Below, piece after piece: positions 8,876-17,409 of a stretch of 32,421 bases of DNA. The notes under the pieces were generated by a model that searched no databases, was not told the origin of the DNA, and saw nothing but the letters and a program-made list of their open reading frames with translations. Source of the DNA: Halieaceae bacterium (GTDB lineage Bacteria > Pseudomonadota > Gammaproteobacteria > Pseudomonadales > Halieaceae). Positions within the stretch are counted from its first letter, which is position 1. Every line of letters begins with the position of its first letter. Where the stretch lies: the NCBI GenBank assembly GCA_016744355.1, contig JADGEN010000032.1, forward strand, positions 1-32,421, in the 5' to 3' direction. A program made the translations under genes and the position numbers.

Positions 8876-10108
8876 CTATTTGAAAGCGTAGCGCACCGGC
8901 ATGGACTTTAGGCCACCAACGAAGTTGGCCTGTACCCATTCCGGCTCCGCTGCCAGTTCTATCCAATCCAATCGCGATACCAGCTCGCGGAAAAAGCACT
9001 CCACCTCGAGAATTGCCAAATGCTGGCCCAGACACATATGGCCGCCGTAGCCGAAAGCTAACTGGTTTCGATTGTCACGCTCCACGTCAAATTCATTGGG
9101 CTTCTCTATGGCCCGCTCATCGCGACTGGCTGCTGGGTACCACAGTGCCACGCTTTCCCCCGCGCGTATTTTTTGACCATGGAATTCCACGTCTTCAGTA
9201 CAAGTACGCATCATATGTCGAACCGGCGCAGTCCAGCGGATCATTTCCTTGGCCGCACTTTGGCAGAGACTGGGGTCGGCCTGCAGTTTCTTTAGCTGCT
9301 GCGGAAATTCCATCAGGGCTTTGAGACCGCCGCTGGTGGTCGCCGAAGTGGTATCGTGCCCGGCAGTGGCGGTAATGATGAAATAGCTAATCTGATCCAG
9401 CTCCTCCATGGGCGCGCCATCGACAACGGCATTAGCCAGCACCGTGGCAAGATCGTCGGTGGGGTTCTGTTTACGGTCTTCCACCACACCCTTGAAATAG
9501 CTGAAAAAATCCAGAAGCACCGCCATCTCTTCTCCCATCTCCTCACCGCGCCCCTGGTCTGGATCCTGACTGCCGAATAACTCCTGCGTCAGCTTGAGCA
9601 TCATTCCCTCTTCCTCAGGGGCAACGCCCATAATCGACATGATTATGCGCAGCGGGTAGAGCAAAGCGATGTCCTTGACGAAATCACACTCGCCACCCAT
9701 CGCCTCCATTTTGTCAACGAACTGGCGGGCGATCTCCTCGCACATGGGAGTAAGCTTGCCAACCGGTCCCGGCTTGAACCAGTCGCGGGTAACATTACGC
9801 AGTTTGCGGTGTTTGGGGTTGTCCATGTGTATCAGGGTTTCCAGTCCGTTGCGCGTGCCGAACTGTTCCAACAGCATTTTCTCAAATGCCTGAGGCATGA
9901 TGACGGTGCGTGGGTTGTTGATAAAGCGTTCGTTATTCTGGCTTATGTACTTGATATCCTCGTGGCGAGTGATCACCCAGAACGGTTCGTAATCCAGGTG
10001 GTCAAAGTAGGCGACGGGGTCATTGTCACGCAGGTGATCAAACAAGGCGTACATGCTGCTTTCATCGCCCATTATGGCTGGGTCGACAATATCGTGGGTG
10101 CGGCTCAT
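8876..10108 (-). CDS. Cytochrome P450 monooxygenase (bacterial class I type)
   Basis: Soluble 410-aa haem monooxygenase. The oxygen-activation helix I reads AGHDTTSATTSGGL with the usual acid-alcohol pair. The ExxR pair of helix K is in AKEMIRW, and the haem loop is AFGYGGHMCLGQHLA with Cys359 as thiolate ligand. All hallmarks are intact and the length is normal, so an active enzyme is expected; it needs a ferredoxin and reductase, neither of which is encoded here. The ATG at 10106-10108 has AGGA seven bases upstream. The gene is divergent from an AraC-type regulator and shares with it a control region containing a 15-bp direct repeat. Overall it looks like the steroid/terpenoid/alkyl-side-chain hydroxylases common beside acyl-CoA dehydrogenases, but the substrate cannot be assigned. 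A TonB receptor gene follows. Confidence 0.95.
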   Translation of the reverse strand: MSRTHDIVDPAIMGDESSMYALFDHLRDNDPVAYFDHLDYEPFWVITRHEDIKYISQNNERFINNPRTVIMPQAFEKMLLEQFGTRNGLETLIHMDNPKHRKLRNVTRDWFKPGPVGKLTPMCEEIARQFVDKMEAMGGECDFVKDIALLYPLRIIMSIMGVAPEEEGMMLKLTQELFGSQDPDQGRGEEMGEEMAVLLDFFSYFKGVVEDRKQNPTDDLATVLANAVVDGAPMEELDQISYFIITATAGHDTTSATTSGGLKALMEFPQQLKKLQADPSLCQSAAKEMIRWTAPVRHMMRTCTEDVEFHGQKIRAGESVALWYPAASRDERAIEKPNEFDVERDNRNQLAFGYGGHMCLGQHLAILEVECFFRELVSRLDWIELAAEPEWVQANFVGGLKSMPVRYAFK

Positions 10109-10134
10109 GGTGTTTCCTAAGTCAGGTTGTATTT

Positions 10135-10183
10135 AATATAGAGTTTACCCTTGTGAATTCCCGCCATATTGTGAATTCACGCC
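10135..10183 (-). promoter_or_regulatory. P450 control region: -10 box and two direct-repeat operator half-sites
   Basis: Two 15-bp direct repeats, TTGTGAATTCCCGCC (10151-10165) and TTGTGAATTCACGCC (10169-10183), differ at one base and are spaced 18 bp start to start. GTGAATTCAC in the second copy is also a perfect palindrome. Toward the P450, TATATT on the minus strand (10135-10140) is a good -10, and the region 17 bp upstream, where a -35 should be, coincides with the proximal repeat and has no -35 consensus. That layout is expected for an AraC-type activator bound against the -35. The regulator is encoded 22 bp away on the other side. The sites are seen; their function is inferred. Confidence 0.65.
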
Positions 10184-10204
10184 AACCTGTGTTGTAATAC
10201 GCCA

Positions 10205-11221
10205 ATGTCTGTTCCCTCCGTCTCTCGTGATTTCAACCAGGCGATTTTTGCCTATCTGGCCGAATGCGGTTTTTGCGCCGAGCAGGTGATGAGCCATGCC
10301 GGCATTGAGCGGCGACAGCATCTGCCCGCAGGCCGATTGCCTTTACCACTGTATGAAAAGCTATTTGAAGCGGGCGAGGCGCTCACCGGCGACCGTTACT
10401 TTGGTCTTAACATGGGCACCCGGCCATGGCCGCGCAGTTGGGGACTGGTGTCACACCTGGCGGTCTCGGCACCGGACGCGCTCACTGCGGCTACTGCTCT
10501 AATGGACTATTCCGAATTGCATTTAAACTTCATGTGCTTTGAACTGCGCCCATCGAGTCGCGGTATGTGCCTGGAGTTGCGACATGAGGGAGTGCCACAA
10601 CTGAATCGGCATGTGGTTGAGCACCTGCTAGGTAATATCTGTACTCTCGCCAGCACTCAAATCGGTTATGAGCTACCTGAATTACAAGTGAAACTGATGC
10701 ACGCGGACGCGGGCGATGCGCCTTATCTGTCGCGGGTGCTTGGTGCCGAGGTCGGCTTCGACAGCGACGTTTATCGCATCGAGGTGGCACCGGAGTTTCT
10801 GCAGCAACAGGCGCTGTACGGTGAGGAGGATCTGTACCGTGTAACCGAGGAACTCGCCCGCCAAAGGCTGATGGAATTGCGCGGGGAAGATCGCTTTCTC
10901 AACAGGGTGCGCGAAACTGTGCTGCAACAACTACCTGGCGGCCTGCCCAAGGTTGACGATGTTGCTGCCAGTCTCGACCTGTCGTCCCGCACCCTGCAGC
11001 GGCGCCTGCAGGAACGACACTTGCGCTACCAGCAAGTGCTGGACGAGGTGCGCAGGGAATTGGCGCGGCAGTTGATTTACGATGAAAGCCTGAGTCTCAA
11101 TGACGTGGCGGATTACCTGGGCTTCAATGACCAGAGCGCCATGCAGCACGCGTTTCGGCGCTGGGAGGGGATTACGCCAGGGCAGTATCGGCGGCGGCAC
11201 GCCAGGAATCAAAATCATTAA
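10205..11221 (+). CDS. AraC-family transcriptional regulator (OruR/ArgR-like)
   Basis: DNA-binding regulator of 338 aa. Residues about 20-210 match the arabinose-binding-like N-terminal domain of OruR-type AraC proteins (GLNMGTRPWPRSWGLVSHLA and surrounding). Residues about 250-335 form the double helix-turn-helix (VDDVAASLDLSSRTLQRRLQ, then SLNDVADYLGFNDQSAMQHA and FRRWEGITPGQYRRR). This subgroup often activates a divergent catabolic gene in response to a hydrophobic or acidic substrate. The ATG at 10205 has no clear Shine-Dalgarno. It is divergent from the P450 gene, its probable target, and the repeats at 10151-10183 are its candidate site. Its last four bases overlap the convergent GGDEF-EAL gene. 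The effector is unknown. Confidence 0.95.
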   Translation: MSVPSVSRDFNQAIFAYLAECGFCAEQVMSHAGIERRQHLPAGRLPLPLYEKLFEAGEALTGDRYFGLNMGTRPWPRSWGLVSHLAVSAPDALTAATALMDYSELHLNFMCFELRPSSRGMCLELRHEGVPQLNRHVVEHLLGNICTLASTQIGYELPELQVKLMHADAGDAPYLSRVLGAEVGFDSDVYRIEVAPEFLQQQALYGEEDLYRVTEELARQRLMELRGEDRFLNRVRETVLQQLPGGLPKVDDVAASLDLSSRTLQRRLQERHLRYQQVLDEVRRELARQLIYDESLSLNDVADYLGFNDQSAMQHAFRRWEGITPGQYRRRHARNQNH

Positions 11222-13932
11222 CTAACTTGCTCACCGACTTCGAGTAATCGCTCGAACAAATCAGGTGACTCTGGATGCCCCAAAAGATAACCCTGGGCGG
11301 AATTGCATCCTTCATCTTTTAGTATCTGTAGCTGTTGCTCTGTTTCGACCCCCTCGGCCACAGTCGCTATATTCAATTGATGAGCAAAAGCGATAACACC
11401 GCGCACGAGTTGTTCGTCCTCACAGGAGACACCCAGACCCAGCACAAAACTGCGATCAATCTTGAGTCTTTGGAAACTGAAGCGCCTGATATGACTGAGA
11501 GAAGAATATCCTGTCCCAAAATCGTCGAGCGCGAGACTTGCTCCAATACCGCGCAGCCAATCAAGCGTCTCATCGACTCGCCTGCTCTCGGCGAGCATAC
11601 TGCCTTCTGTCAGCTCAAATTCGATGTCAGAACCCTGTACACCAGTGCTTCGAAAAACCTGCTCAACCTGTTCGCGAAAATCCAGATCAACCAGCTGTCT
11701 AGCGGATAAGTTAACCGAGATAGTTGGGACCAAATAGCCTTGTATTCGCCAATGCGCAATCTGCTCGCATACCGATCGCAGAACCACCTCGCCGACACGA
11801 ACCACAACACCCGACTCTTCGGCGACTGGAATAAATTCATCCGGGGCCACAATGCCCAGTTCAGCACTCTCCCATCGTAACAGTGCCTCTGCTCCACACA
11901 ACGCGGAGGTTTGAGTATCAAAAATCGGTTGGTAGTGCATTGTGAACTCGTCGCGATCAAGCGCGCGGCGCAGTGCTTGTTCTAGCGCATGACGGCGCTC
12001 TTCAACGGCACTCAGTTCGGCGTTGTAGAATTCGAAACTGCCCCGAAGAACACGCTTCACATTGGTCAACGCCTGGTCGCAGCGTCTCAACAGAGTCTCC
12101 GAGGTTTTTCCGTCATCGGGACTGACTGCGATCCCGATACTTACCCCGAGTTGTAAAAGATCCGACCCGACCTGAAAAGGATCTTCGAACGCTACGATTA
12201 GTCGCCTAGCGACGCGGGCCGCATCGATCGAGGCGGCGACATTGGGCAGAAGGACCATGAACTCGTCTCCACCGTGACGCGAAACCGTCACCTGATGGGA
12301 AGCCGCGGGCAGGCCTTCAATATGATCGCCAGAGCGAAGATTGTCGCGGAGACGCTCTGCCACCTGTCGCAGCACTTCATCTCCTACCGGATGCCCGTAG
12401 TTATCATTGACCATTTTGAAATGATCAAGGTCCAACGATAAGAGTGCGATACGATGCCCCGATTTCATCGCCCGGGCAAGCGATTTATCCAGCACTCTTT
12501 GAAAGTCACGGCGGTTCGCAAGATTGGTCAATGGATCAGTGGTGGCAAGAACGTTTAGCTGGCTTTCACGTTCGCGCTCCTGGGTCACATCGATTGACAT
12601 AGCAACAATCCCCGCCGGAGCACTGTCGTCATAGATGAACGGTACCTTAGTGGTTTTGTAAATTCTGCTTTCGCCGTTACCGTTTTTATACAGCTCTTCA
12701 GTTGTAGATGACTGTAGGGTCTTCATAACGCGGCGATCATCTGCGTTAATCTGATCTGCTTCATTTGGATTTCGATACAGATCATCCACTGTGCGCCCGT
12801 ACATTTCTTCGCCGCTGAAACCGTAGTCTCGAGAATAGCTATCGTTGGCAAGCAGGAAAACTCCCTGCGCATCACGGGCGTAAATAGGGTGAGGGATTAT
12901 ATCGATGACCTGCCGGAGTTGTTGCCGATGGCGATTCAGATCGCTCTGAAAAGCGCGCTGACTGGTCGCATCCCGTAGGACATAGACGGTCATTCGATTG
13001 CCACGATTGCCACGATTGGCATCTTCCGGATGCACGGCTTTTATATCGAATGTCTTTGTAATGCCACCCATCTCAACTTCAACATCCTGGTCGTCTGATT
13101 GTAAGCCGCCTTGAAGGTAGTTATGCAGTTGCGGATGATGCGCAAGCAGCACATCAATGTGAGCTGGCAGTGGGTGCTCTGCCAGCAGTTCGCGCGCGCT
13201 TCGGTTGGCCGAAAGTATCTCCTTTCTTTCATCAACCACCAGAATGAGATCAGCAATAGATTCAATAATGTCACGATGCACAAGATTGACGGTGGAAAAA
13301 ATACTCCCCACACTGTGAAATGAAATCGCAAAGCACACCCCCGTCACAATCAATCCGAAAGGAGTCATGTCCAGATTGGCGATAGGACTCAATCCCGAGA
13401 CATAGAGCAAGTTCGCAATCCAGGGTGCTGAAAAACCAAAACAAACAAGCGCCGACTCAACTCGCCAGTTCTTCAAGCTATATACAAAAAAGAGCGCAAA
13501 TGCGAAGAACATTTCTGCGTGACAAACAATATTTATCATCCAGAAAGCGGGGCCGTGGCTCAGTATGAGCATTGGTATGAGTCCACTGGAATCGAGTTCA
13601 ATCTCAGACCAAACCCAATAGTGAATATCATTGCTGACGACGAGCCCAAAACCGATGACTACAGCGGGAATAGCTAGCGTTAAAAAGGGCCTCCACCACT
13701 TTTCCAGGCTCAGGTAGCCTAATATCATGCACACGGAGGCCGCGGGGAGAGTCAGGATCCCAAGGTATTGCAGCTTACTGGCCAACACCTTGCCTGCAAT
13801 AGTTGGAGCCATATGCTCAGCGGCTGCGGCCAGCACCCACACTGTCGCTGCAGCAAGAAAAAGAGAGAGTGCACCACCGAAAGTCGCTGAGCGGCTACGC
13901 CACGTAAATGCACTGAGGCCGCCTAGGACCAA
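11218..13932 (-). CDS. Membrane-bound 7TM-PAS-PAS-GGDEF-EAL cyclic-di-GMP enzyme
   Basis: Bifunctional-looking c-di-GMP turnover protein of 904 aa. About residues 1-215 are a seven-helix membrane sensor of the histidine-kinase N-terminal type. Two PAS-like domains follow (about 222-325 and 345-460, the second with ARDAQGVFLLANDSYSRDYG). The GGDEF domain (about 470-635) has an intact RHGGDEF at 552-558. The EAL domain (about 650-895) has EALLRW from 682, SVNLSARQ, FELTEGSM, LALDDFGTGYSSLSH, LKIDRSFV and AEGVET, all needed for phosphodiesterase activity. The inhibitory RxxD is not at its usual place five residues before GGDEF; RSGD lies further upstream behind an insertion of about 12 residues. 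The start is uncertain: TTG at 13930-13932 cuts the first helix, while the frame stays open to 13996 with a hydrophobic segment but no ATG. The gene is convergent with the AraC gene. Confidence 0.93.
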   Translation of the reverse strand: MVLGGLSAFTWRSRSATFGGALSLFLAAATVWVLAAAAEHMAPTIAGKVLASKLQYLGILTLPAASVCMILGYLSLEKWWRPFLTLAIPAVVIGFGLVVSNDIHYWVWSEIELDSSGLIPMLILSHGPAFWMINIVCHAEMFFAFALFFVYSLKNWRVESALVCFGFSAPWIANLLYVSGLSPIANLDMTPFGLIVTGVCFAISFHSVGSIFSTVNLVHRDIIESIADLILVVDERKEILSANRSARELLAEHPLPAHIDVLLAHHPQLHNYLQGGLQSDDQDVEVEMGGITKTFDIKAVHPEDANRGNRGNRMTVYVLRDATSQRAFQSDLNRHRQQLRQVIDIIPHPIYARDAQGVFLLANDSYSRDYGFSGEEMYGRTVDDLYRNPNEADQINADDRRVMKTLQSSTTEELYKNGNGESRIYKTTKVPFIYDDSAPAGIVAMSIDVTQERERESQLNVLATTDPLTNLANRRDFQRVLDKSLARAMKSGHRIALLSLDLDHFKMVNDNYGHPVGDEVLRQVAERLRDNLRSGDHIEGLPAASHQVTVSRHGGDEFMVLLPNVAASIDAARVARRLIVAFEDPFQVGSDLLQLGVSIGIAVSPDDGKTSETLLRRCDQALTNVKRVLRGSFEFYNAELSAVEERRHALEQALRRALDRDEFTMHYQPIFDTQTSALCGAEALLRWESAELGIVAPDEFIPVAEESGVVVRVGEVVLRSVCEQIAHWRIQGYLVPTISVNLSARQLVDLDFREQVEQVFRSTGVQGSDIEFELTEGSMLAESRRVDETLDWLRGIGASLALDDFGTGYSSLSHIRRFSFQRLKIDRSFVLGLGVSCEDEQLVRGVIAFAHQLNIATVAEGVETEQQLQILKDEGCNSAQGYLLGHPESPDLFERLLEVGEQVS

Positions 13933-14186
13933 GCCCCCAATAACTAACGAAGTTATGGTTAGATAGAAAACGATAGTGAATATACTCCAAATCGCCTAGC
14001 AGGTAAAAATACGCTCTCAGCTAAATTCTCCTGATTATCTAAGCTCTGCTACACGGTGAAAAGCGTTTTCCCTCTAAAAGCGCAATAAATTGGACGCCAA
14101 GTCCTCCCCCAAATCCCCTTCTTGCACTGGGCTGGGATGTCACCGCACTGATCGTGCTGTACTGGTCCGAGAATTTTCTCCTTGCG
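13933..14186. other. Intergenic region upstream of the GGDEF-EAL gene
   Basis: This 254-bp stretch lies between the acyl-CoA dehydrogenase stop and the annotated TTG start of the GGDEF-EAL gene, both on the minus strand. The first 60 bases (13933-13995) are in frame with the GGDEF-EAL gene and encode hydrophobic residues (SIFTIVFYLTITSLVIGG), so part of it is probably coding from a non-ATG start. I see no further gene, clear terminator or RNA in the remainder. Confidence 0.5.
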
Positions 14187-15206
14187 CTACCCGGCCATGA
14201 TTTTTTGAATAAACTGTAACGGAGCACTCTTCTCGGCCAGTATGGCCTCGCCAATAATGCCATTCCAATAGGACTCACTGCCATACTGCGAACGCCATTC
14301 GTGCAACCTGCGGGTGTAAAGCTGCAGATCATATTCCTCGGTAACACCGATCGCCCCGTGTACGGCGTGGCAGATAGAGGCAACAGACACGACTGCTGCC
14401 GATACCCGCGCTTTTGCTACAGCCGCACGCAACGTTTGCGGCATGTTACCGCAAAGGCCGATCTGGGCGGCGATGTTCGCTGCGAACGTTTGCTCTGCCA
14501 TAACACTGAGCTGTTGCTGAATAACCTGTAATTTACCGATTGGCTTGCCAAATTGAATGCGCTGATTGGCGTACTCTAGCGTTATTTCCATGAGCTTATC
14601 CATGGCGCCTACCATTTGTGCCGCGTTTAATGCGGCAGCAATCGCGCGCCATTTAACACCGCGAAATCCCGGATCTGGCAATGCAATAGCCTCTGCTGGG
14701 TGCTGCTTCCAGTAAGCATTGCACATCAAGCTGCGGTTGATACCGGTGAGTTCTATTCGCGCGGCTCCAAGAGGTAACAAACAGTCTGTGTCGTCTAGCT
14801 CGGCAAGTACCCATTCGGAGCTCGCACCGAAGGGGATTTGCATCACAGAAATTTCCTTTGAACGCTCTATGGCATGGCCGCTGGCGATGGTTAAAGGCCC
14901 ATCGGGTGCTTCTATCCCCGCGTCAGACAGCCCTGCTCTTACCGCAATGGTATTTGCCAATGGGGAAGGCACTGCGTATCGGCCGCAGGCTTTGAATATC
15001 GTATTGGCTTCAGCCAGGCTCAACCCCGCACCGCCGTTTTCTTCGGAGATGACCGCATCGGCAAATCCCGAATCGTTAATCTGTTGCCAGAACTCATGCG
15101 CGTCTCCACCGGCTTCAATCGAGCGGACAACTTCCGGCTTGCAGTTCTCGGTGAAAAATCTCTCCAGGGACTCGGCCAGCAAAGAATCCAATTTATATTC
15201 CGTCAT
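14187..15206 (-). CDS. Acyl-CoA dehydrogenase family protein, short subunit
   Basis: Flavin-dependent acyl-CoA dehydrogenase-like protein of 339 aa, about 40 residues shorter than a typical member. The N-terminal helical part (LERFFTENCKPEVVRSIEAG), the helix that normally carries the flavin-binding arginine (EYANQRIQFGKPIGKLQVIQ) and the C-terminal HGAIGVTEEYDLQLYTRRLH are seen. The last stretch corresponds to the HGGIGFTWEHDLHLYLRR pattern of subunits that pair with a second, larger dehydrogenase. The start overlaps the stop of the upstream dehydrogenase (ATGA, 15203-15206), so the two are translationally coupled and very likely form a heteromer, as in actinobacterial steroid-side-chain enzymes. 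Substrate and exact chemistry are unassigned. Confidence 0.9.
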   Translation of the reverse strand: MTEYKLDSLLAESLERFFTENCKPEVVRSIEAGGDAHEFWQQINDSGFADAVISEENGGAGLSLAEANTIFKACGRYAVPSPLANTIAVRAGLSDAGIEAPDGPLTIASGHAIERSKEISVMQIPFGASSEWVLAELDDTDCLLPLGAARIELTGINRSLMCNAYWKQHPAEAIALPDPGFRGVKWRAIAAALNAAQMVGAMDKLMEITLEYANQRIQFGKPIGKLQVIQQQLSVMAEQTFAANIAAQIGLCGNMPQTLRAAVAKARVSAAVVSVASICHAVHGAIGVTEEYDLQLYTRRLHEWRSQYGSESYWNGIIGEAILAEKSAPLQFIQKIMAG

Positions 15207-16354
15207 CTGAGCCCCAGCCCTCTGGCGATCATCCCGCGTAGTATTTCCCGGGTGCCGCCGCGCAAGGAAAATGTGGGCGCCACCTGCGTAACATAGGCCA
15301 GTGTTTTCAACAGCGGCCCGCTTATATACATGTCGGGATTCTGTGCGAGTGCATCGGCAATCAGTGTCGGTATTTCCTGCTCGAATGTGGTGCCCAGATC
15401 CTTGACAAGCGCGGCCTCCACCGCCGGGTTCTCGCCCTGGGAAAGAAGAGCGGTCAAAGCAATAGACATTTCTCGCAAGGTAGCCAGCTCGCTAATCAAT
15501 CGCCCAAGAAGCACAGTGCTTGCTTCGCTTTGACATGACGTCTGGCACAGGTGATTAATCCACTCCTCCAGCAGTACCAGGCTGGAGAGAAGCCGCTCCG
15601 GGCCACTGCGCTCAAAACCCAATTCCGCCGTCACCTGTTTCCAGCCGCTACCTTCGCTGCCGATCAGTGCGTCCTCGCTCAACATGACATCGTCAAAGAA
15701 CACCTCTGAGAAATGCCCATCGCCGGCCAAATCCTCAATAGGGCGAATGGTGATGCCGTCCAGAGACAAGTCGACGATAATTTGTGACAAACCCTTGTGA
15801 CGATCCGCGTTGGTGCCGGACGTTCGCACCAGTGCGATCATGTAATGCGCCTTGTGCGCGTAGGTAGTCCAGATTTTCTGCCCGTTCAACTTCCAGCCAC
15901 CTTCAGTTCTCTCGGCCCTGGTGCCCACACTGGCCAGATCAGAACCTGCATTGGGTTCACTCATCCCGATGCAGAAAAAAGCTTGCGCTTTGCATATCCT
16001 GGGCAGGTAAAATTCCTTTTGCGAGTCGCTTCCAAATTTCGCAATAAGCGGACCACTTTGCCTGTCGGCAATCCAGTGTGCGGCGACTGGTGCGCCTGCC
16101 GCTAACAGTTCCTCAACTATAACAAAGCGTGCAAAATAGCCCTGCTCCTGGCCACCGTATTTTTTAGGAAGAGACAGCCCTAGCCATCCCTGCTGTGCCA
16201 GCTTTTGACTGAAGCTGGCGTCAAAACCCATCCAGGAGCGCGCGCGTATATCGGGACTGATATCCCTCATCGTGGTGCGTAAAAACTCTCGAACAGGGGC
16301 ACGCATAGCTTCATCTTCCTGCGGTATTGCAGACAAGTTGAGCGGTTTTATCAT
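15203..16354 (-). CDS. Acyl-CoA dehydrogenase, large subunit
   Basis: FAD-dependent acyl-CoA dehydrogenase (383 aa from the ATG at 16352-16354). The family signatures are VREFLRTTM near the start, LSLPKKYGGQEQGYFARFVI, FCIGMSEPNAGSDLASVGTR (flavin and substrate loop), GWKLNGQKIWTTYAHKAHYM and the C-terminal SLRGGTREILRGMIARGLGL. In the medium-chain enzyme the base is the Glu just before GT; here that place is Gly, so the catalytic Glu, if present, must be elsewhere as in isovaleryl- or long-chain-type enzymes. The upstream ATG at 16409-16411 would add 19 residues with no family match, so the inner start, with AAGG ten bases upstream, is preferred. It is coupled to the short dehydrogenase downstream and divergent from the crotonase gene across about 98 bp. 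Confidence 0.92.
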   Translation of the reverse strand: MIKPLNLSAIPQEDEAMRAPVREFLRTTMRDISPDIRARSWMGFDASFSQKLAQQGWLGLSLPKKYGGQEQGYFARFVIVEELLAAGAPVAAHWIADRQSGPLIAKFGSDSQKEFYLPRICKAQAFFCIGMSEPNAGSDLASVGTRAERTEGGWKLNGQKIWTTYAHKAHYMIALVRTSGTNADRHKGLSQIIVDLSLDGITIRPIEDLAGDGHFSEVFFDDVMLSEDALIGSEGSGWKQVTAELGFERSGPERLLSSLVLLEEWINHLCQTSCQSEASTVLLGRLISELATLREMSIALTALLSQGENPAVEAALVKDLGTTFEQEIPTLIADALAQNPDMYISGPLLKTLAYVTQVAPTFSLRGGTREILRGMIARGLGLR

Positions 16355-16452
16355 GATCACAATACCTTGCTGGGACTTGGCGGGGCGGGCGTTGTAAGAT
16401 AGATTCAGCATACTATGGTTCTACCTCAATATCACGGAACGGAGACCGCCTT

Positions 16453-17268
16453 ATGAGCATCCTGCCAACACTGACCGACGCCAAGCTGAAATTAGAAAAC
16501 AGGGTCGCTACCCTGACCTTCCAAAGAGATGACGTGCGCAACGCGCTTACCGGCACCGCTCTTATCGATGACATCGTCGAAACCGCCAATTGGGTCAATA
16601 ACAGTGACGAAGTTTCGGTACTGATAATGACCGGTGACGGCAAGGGCTTTTCCTCCGGCGGCAACGTCAAGGATATGCGCGATGGACAGGGACTCTTTGG
16701 CGGCAGCATTGCCGAAATGCAGGAGCAGTACCGCAAGGGTATTCAGCGTATCCCGATGGCCATGGACGGTATCGAAGTTCCTGTTATCGCGGCTGTAAAC
16801 GGCGCAGCCATCGGTGCCGGCTTTGATCTGTGCAATATGTGTGATATCCGAATTGGCTGTCCCGAGACACTGCTGGGCGAAACCTTTATCAATCTCGGCA
16901 TTATCCCCGGTGACGGTGGAGCCTGGTTTCTACAGCGTATCGTTGGCTACCAGCGTGCAGCGGAGCTCACCCTGACCGGGCGATTGGTAAAAGCTGAGGA
17001 AGCCCTGCAGTTGAATATCCTGATGGAACTGGTTGACTCCGACCAGTTGCTACCACGTGCACAGGAAATCGCTGCCCAGATCGCGGACAAACCACCACGC
17101 GGCGTTCGCATGAGCAAGCGTTTGCTGAAAGCTGCACAGCGGATGGAGTTGCGAGATCTGCTGGACATGAGCGCCAGTATGCAGGCTGTCAGTCATTCGA
17201 TGGATGATCACGGCGAAGCCGTCAACGCGTTTCTGGATAAACGTAAGCCTGAATTCAAAGGAACTTGA
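16453..17268 (+). CDS. Enoyl-CoA hydratase/isomerase (crotonase) family protein
   Basis: Crotonase-fold protein of 271 aa acting on a CoA thioester. The oxyanion-hole stretches are clear: GKGFSSGGNVKDM (about residues 63-75) and VNGAAIGAGFDLCNMCDIRI (115-134). The two glutamates of classical hydratases are not conserved: Asp125 stands where rat Glu144 would be and Phe145 where Glu164 would be, in LGETFINLGIIPGDGGAWFL. Members with this GETF-PGDGGAW pattern are common in catabolic clusters, but their reaction is usually not established, so isomerase, hydrolase or altered hydratase chemistry are all open. The ATG at 16453 has GGAGA seven bases upstream. It is divergent from the acyl-CoA dehydrogenase pair, which suggests a shared pathway. 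The 141 bp that follow hold no visible gene or terminator. Confidence 0.92.
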   Translation: MSILPTLTDAKLKLENRVATLTFQRDDVRNALTGTALIDDIVETANWVNNSDEVSVLIMTGDGKGFSSGGNVKDMRDGQGLFGGSIAEMQEQYRKGIQRIPMAMDGIEVPVIAAVNGAAIGAGFDLCNMCDIRIGCPETLLGETFINLGIIPGDGGAWFLQRIVGYQRAAELTLTGRLVKAEEALQLNILMELVDSDQLLPRAQEIAAQIADKPPRGVRMSKRLLKAAQRMELRDLLDMSASMQAVSHSMDDHGEAVNAFLDKRKPEFKGT

Positions 17269-17409
17269 AAATACTCGGACAACTAACTGACTCCATTCAG
17301 CGAAAGCACTGACCCTCATGTCCCGATTCTATCAACTATGGCCAGTCATACGGCGATACCAAACTGAGACATATTTCAAAAAAATCCCGGACCGGTTAAA
17401 ATCCCACCC

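Noticed and set aside
14039..14383. 114-aa minus-strand frame spanning the end of the short dehydrogenase and the gap
   Set aside because: Half of it is the dehydrogenase in another frame and the rest has no recognisable pattern or start signal.
14719..15210. 163-aa plus-strand frame across the short acyl-CoA dehydrogenase
   Set aside because: Ser-rich antisense translation; the minus-strand dehydrogenase explains the region.
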